Origin: Adiantum capillus-veneris
Taxonomy: Eukaryota; Streptophyta; Polypodiopsida; Polypodiales; Pteridaceae
Direction: 5' to 3'
Assembly: GCA_014529385.2 (NCBI GenBank)
Contig: CM043952.1
Span: 69,321,370 to 69,385,369, forward strand
Length of the DNA stretch: 64,000 bases
The notes under the pieces are model-generated. The model did no database searches, was not told the origin of the DNA, and worked only from the letters and a program-made list of their open reading frames with translations. Positions 59,610-64,000 of this stretch are shown piece after piece. The translations under genes were made by a program, and so were the position numbers. Position 1 is the first letter of the stretch; the number at the start of each line of letters is the position of its first letter.

Positions 59610-60559
59610 CACCTCTCAAGCCTATATAAAGAGGTCTCCGCTAAGCACAAAAGGAGGCACAAGTGAAAGAGGAACACATTAGCTCCATGCACTCTACATT
59701 TCAAGCACCACTAAGCACATAATGCACCCCCCAAGCTAGAGAGCTCATGGAATCATGTTTGATTGCAAGCTTGGGAATTTTAGCATTGGCAACATCCCCA
59801 TCTTCCCCATTCTCGACTGCACCATGGTTGAGCTACTAGTCACGCCCACTCCATGCACATAAGGTAGTCACTACTGCCCCGTAAGGCAACATGAGCACGC
59901 TAGGATTGAATGAATCAACACCATGCTACCTTGGGCCGCTCTGGATGTTGGTGATTGACGTCATCGGTGGCTACATCGTCTTGATGTTTTTCCTCAACTA
60001 ACCTCCTGCTAACACCAACTTTGCCATGCACCATATGGCACTCACATTTCATCATGCATCCCTAGTGCCAACAGCCAGGTTTGTAATTGTGAAGACCACC
60101 ATTTATAAGTATCATCATCGCCAATAAAAGGGTGCTATGTTGTCTTGATCTTTGGGGTTCATTCTCTATTCTCCTTAGTTTTGTTTTTCCACATTCGTGG
60201 GATGTTTTGTCTCATGTATATCACTTTGCTTGTGCTCCATCACGTGCGGCCTCTCCAATTAGTCAGTATGCTCCATTCCAACCTTGTCACGTACCTCTCT
60301 CGTACACACACTCCTAAATGTTGACTAGGCATTTTTTACATGTGGACGTTTGCTGTATCACCACTTCATGCTGGTTACCTAGAGGGCATCTCACTTTTGC
60401 TACCCTAGGTCATGCATGTCTGCGTCCTAGCCGCACTTATGCTAGGTGGTGCCCCTCTCTACCTATAGGATTACTCCTACTTTGAGAGGATGCTTGGGGA
60501 TGTTCAAGCTATGTGTGGTGTAGAGGCCACCGCATATGGCATGTCATTTCCGGCCATCA
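59610..60559 (+). repeat. 5' LTR (right part) of second gag-protease element
   Basis: It ends GCCATCA at 60559, seven bases before a primer-site-like TTGGTGCCCCCAC (60566-60578). This is the same end and primer string as the element at 13.2 kb. CCTATATAAAGAGG at about 59620 is a TATA-type core promoter in the corresponding place. The left end of the LTR and its target site were not found. Confidence 0.6.
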
Positions 60560-62709
60560 TTTTTCTTGGTGCCCCCACCGAGGATCCTTTCATGAAACCC
60601 TCCAGTTTACAAGATTGAAACGCCTAAAATTTTGTGGCTGGATGAATGGTTAGTAGGGTTTTCTAACTGAACGACAGAAGAAGAAGAGCTCCAAGCACAA
60701 CTAGACAAACTCCGCATCTCCATCGAAGCTAGAGTGCTAGGCGTAATGGTAATCGATTTGCAGTGGGAGAGTCAACCAACACTCCAAACACAGTGGATAT
60801 ACATAGGCCGGGTGCCAAGAAGAAGAAGGAGAAAGTCGAGACCATGTTCGCAACCTACAACCAACCCGCAACAACAAGATGGAGGGAGCTCTGCACAATA
60901 GAGAATCAACACTATTCTACTTTGAGAATTGGGTAACTCAAGTCACCGAGGTAATTATCACCGTCAGTTTACAAGCCGCACCTCATGCTGCAACATAGAT
61001 AATGGAAGCACATGCTCACGCTCTTACTAGCGAGACTAGGGATCTACTGAGCTTGTTTCAGGAAAGAACACCACCCTCTCCCACAAGCTTGGACAGTGAC
61101 TAAGCACCTCTAAGCTTCACATGAATCAATACAACTTAAGGCAGATCACACATTCTGATACGAGTACGCTCAATCAATGTAATACTAGACTTGAAGGCTC
61201 ACTAACAACACGTCATCGACACCATGATGGGTGGGGAGTGCTTCTTTGAGATTGTGGCATCAGATCAGCCATTTGTCTTACCTTTGGTACAAGGCAATGT
61301 ACCGTTTGAGATTTTAATCTATGTTCTAGTGTAAAAAAGCGTATACACACCTCCTTGTAAAGAAAAAAAAAACTTTTGATTGCAAGCTAAGCAGTGTGTC
61401 TTTCTAGCTCTCTCTCCCAGTAATCATGGCAAGTGTAGCATTTCCAACATTTAAAGGAAAGAAGGGGGAGGATTTGGTAACAGATTTCCTAGATGACTTT
61501 GAAGTAGCATGTGTAGTAAGCAACAAAGATACAGATGAATCGTGGGTTAGAATCGTTAAGCATCTCATGAAGCTAGAAGCTAGGTCATGGTACAACGCAC
61601 TTCCACAAGCAACTAAGGATGACTGGGAGCCCTTACAAGCTGCTTTTAAGAGGCGCTTTTGGGGAGGTACCACTTCAGAGAAGCTGTGGGACAAGTTGAG
61701 AGACTTGAAGCAGGAGGGTCTTTTAGAATATGCCACCATGAGTCCAAATTTGTGGATTTGTGGGAACACTGGGTTGAGTCACTGGCAAGAGGCGAAGCTG
61801 CACCCGATTTCCTAAAAAAGGACCGGTTCACGCATGGCTTGTGGCCGCTTCTCAAGGAGAAGGTGAAGGGTAGATTCCCGGCTCGCCTTAAGGACATGAA
61901 GCTATGGATGAAAGCCAAAGAAACCGAGTCAACAAAAGTAGGAACATCGCGTCAACCAACAACCACAACAACCACCATTCCTCCACCACCATCGGCTCCT
62001 GGGATAAGAGATGACCAACAAGATATGTTTGCGCATATTACTGACCAACTGTAGAATTTGTCTGTCTACTTGATACAGCAAGGAAGGAATCAAGAAAGAG
62101 ATCAAGATCCGAGAAGAGCATGACGAAAAAACAAGGAGTATCACTACTACAATTGCGGAGAAGATGGTCACGGTATGTACTACTGTCCCGAACGGCGACA
62201 AAACTATAATAGAGGAGGTAGGAGGAACCAACTGTCACCCCCTAGAGAGAGAACACCCCCACCCCAAGCACCAGCCCCACCAACACAAATTCTACGTCCA
62301 CCCCAGGCACCACCACATGCACCCATTCCACCTCTTCCATCGGCACCACCACCACCTAATCGCCCTGTAAACATCATAAGGCTAGAAGAGAAAGGAAAGG
62401 CCGTAGTAGTGGATCAACCCAGAGTAAAGGAGAGGGATAAGGGTAAGGAGAAGGTAACCTTTGTAGAACCATTTGAAGCCATGACTGTAAAGAGAGCTAG
62501 GAGGGAGAAAGCTACACAATCTGATGATTAGAGAAGCATGAAAGGAGAGACTAGCAAGAGGCTATCAACGCCACGACCGAAATTAGGCATCACAGACTTC
62601 CAATTAGGGGAAAGTTCTAGGCCCTATGATCTAACATTGGATGTGGTAGAGCAAGGACCAAAGATTACATGGCCGCAGCTGCTACATCTCGCACCAAAGG
62701 TAAGACGGT
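60560..62709 (+). mobile_element. Second gag-protease element, interrupted at 62710
   Basis: Order: primer site, a decayed pre-gag frame (about 60640-60830), non-coding to 61420, gag, proline-rich tail, start of the protease region. The last homologous residues (GPKITWPQLLHLAPKVRR) align with GPKISWQQLLHLSPKMRR of the first element at 17241-17294. At 62710 a TGATG sequence begins that looks like the LTR of another family member, so the rest of this element lies outside or is lost. Confidence 0.7.
61426..62708 (+). pseudogene. Gag and start of protease region, broken
   Basis: ATG at 61426 (MASVAFPTFKGKKGED). The capsid region is intact to about 61735 (WYNALPQATKDDWEPLQAAF). A one-base frameshift follows, then DLWEHWVESLARGEAAPDFLKKDRF in another phase. 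A TAG at 62052-62054 and a TGA at about 62120 precede the zinc knuckle (about 62145-62190), in which the first Cys is Tyr (YYNCGEDGHGMYYC). A proline-rich tail ends at TAG 62529-62531, and the phase continues to DFQLGESS. The same order of parts occurs at 16004-17300. Confidence 0.8.
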
Positions 62710-63983
62710 GATGGGGACTTTTCACAAGCCAAGCTCCCATACCCCTCTTCTCTCGTCCCCACCCCATGAAAACCCCCTCTTATGGAGGGAGTGATAAAAG
62801 GCATTGGAAAAAGTAAGAAAAAAATAAAGTATGATTATGCAAATATATAAGAAAGGTAAAATAGGCCACCTCATGCTTGCGGGGTAGCCCATCCCCACCT
62901 TGCCTCCTTTTTCTTCACTGTTGCCCCGCCGGGTGTCCCTTTTCCTCTCCTCCACTCAAAAGGTCAACCCCCTCTCTCTTCCCCTTGTCCTTTCTCCTTT
63001 CTCTCTCCCCTCAAGCTACCCCACCTCTCACCAATAATGCATTATAACTCCCCAATAATGCACCCTAACTCACATGCAACTTACCCTATCTTCCAAAATA
63101 GTATACCCCACCCCCTCTTTCTCTCTCCTATCATATCCCATGACCCAAATACCCCCCCCTCTCTCTAAAGGGCGCCATGTCTCTTGTCTTGTAGCTAAAT
63201 AACCTCCCCCACACTCACACACACTCAGTTTCAATGAAAAAGGTGTCCACAGACCCATCCCCACCCGGTGGTTACCTGATTTTTCTTGTGTTCACATACA
63301 TCTGCACACAGATTCACCTCTGAACACACTCCCCTCTCTCCCCTCTTGTAATTACTTTATTCTCCATGTCACCTCTCACTTTTTTTCATCAACCCATCTC
63401 TCTCTCTTAGTCTCTCTCTCATCAGACTGCTGTTCTGGCACATATACACACAGCCAGACAAGTGGGGCCCACAGTCACATGGCCTATGTAGATAATGATT
63501 TCTTCATTTCTAAATTCTAGAATTTCTCCCCCCTCCTCCCCTATATAAAGAGGGGTCACCATCACACTAAAAACACACACACCATCACCAAAGAGTACAC
63601 TATGCACTGTGTGTGCCTAGTGCACACACACACACCCACACCATCACCATCACCGCAGTCACCATGCTCGTCTTGAGCCTGACCTCTACACCCTTGGGCT
63701 ATGGAAGATGAAGGGCAACTAAATGAAGGATTATGGCCATAACCCTCGTGCAAGTCTTCGCCATCAACTCTCACCTATTCGCCATGTGCTCTACCACTCT
63801 CTCCGTTCTCATTCCCCTACCCTATGCTCCCCATTTCATCGCCTTATTCTCTAAATAAAGCTTGAGGTTTTGTGAGTATGTTTTCTTGCAATGTTTTGCC
63901 CATGTGAGGTGTGCAGAATCGCCACCTAGTCTTGTGTTTGGAGTGAGCTTGTGTATGTGTGAAGGGTGTGCGGATTCGCCATC
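62710..63983 (+). repeat. LTR of a third related element, internal part beyond the window
   Basis: It begins TGATGGGGAC inside the previous element. It has CTATATAAAGAGGGG at about 63541 as a core promoter, AATAAA at about 63854 as a possible polyadenylation signal, and ends CGCCATCC before TTTTGTGGTGCC at 63984-63996. The end and primer-like bases resemble those at 14701 and 60555. Assignment is by structure; no second copy is in the window. Confidence 0.5.
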
Positions 63984-64000
63984 CTTTTGTGGTGCCTAAG

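Overview
The window looks like a stretch of plant nuclear repeat DNA. The pointers are a Ty1/copia element with the plant-type initiator-tRNA-Met primer site, several Ty3/gypsy elements, LINEs, a PLE-type reverse transcriptase, and very dense (GA)n and (AC)n microsatellites. I found no convincing host gene, rRNA, tRNA or CRISPR array. Almost everything readable is a retroelement or its remains. The exact plant group cannot be fixed from the sequence.

Layout. 1-4.0 kb: remains of a Penelope-like (PLE-related) reverse transcriptase element. Its leader repeat (1-459) recurs head-to-tail at 7357-13084. 4.39-5.74 kb: a TTAA-flanked piggyBac-like non-autonomous DNA transposon. 5.74-7.36 kb: a TATA-box leader with degenerate tandem repeats. 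7.66-12.89 kb: a young, almost intact Copia element (minus strand, target duplication TAACT) nested in the second leader repeat. 13.21-20.56 kb: a young LTR element (target duplication GGACC) that keeps gag and protease but has lost reverse transcriptase, RNase H and integrase. 21.5-27.8 kb: a decayed plus-strand Gypsy. 27.8-33.4 kb: parts of one or two minus-strand Gypsy elements of other families. 34.0-34.8 kb: a GC-rich minisatellite. 34.9-37.1 kb: degenerate coding-like repeats among long (GA)n/(CT)n arrays. 37.2-48.5 kb: three LINE copies (minus strand), each touching (GA)n. 49.2-49.7 kb: a fragment of a different LINE. 50.0-57.8 kb: a minus-strand Gypsy of the same family as the one at 21.5-27.8 kb, with both LTRs. 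59.6-64 kb: a second gag-protease element related to the 13-20 kb element, cut at 62710 by the LTR of a third member.

The most interesting signals are these. (1) A LINE family whose copies lie inside (GA)n arrays. The duplicated flanks differ by roughly 10% by eye while the LINEs differ by only 1-2%, which argues for separate insertions into (GA)n rather than simple duplication. (2) In those LINEs ORF1 and ORF2 share a frame, separated only by TAG, and ORF2 has no usable ATG, which suggests stop-codon readthrough. (3) A gag-only LTR lineage has a stop codon at the same place before the protease in two elements, plus an extra reading frame between the primer site and gag. (4) A PLE-like element has head-to-tail leader repeats and no visible endonuclease. 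Breaks (stops, frameshifts, lost catalytic residues) are given for each element.
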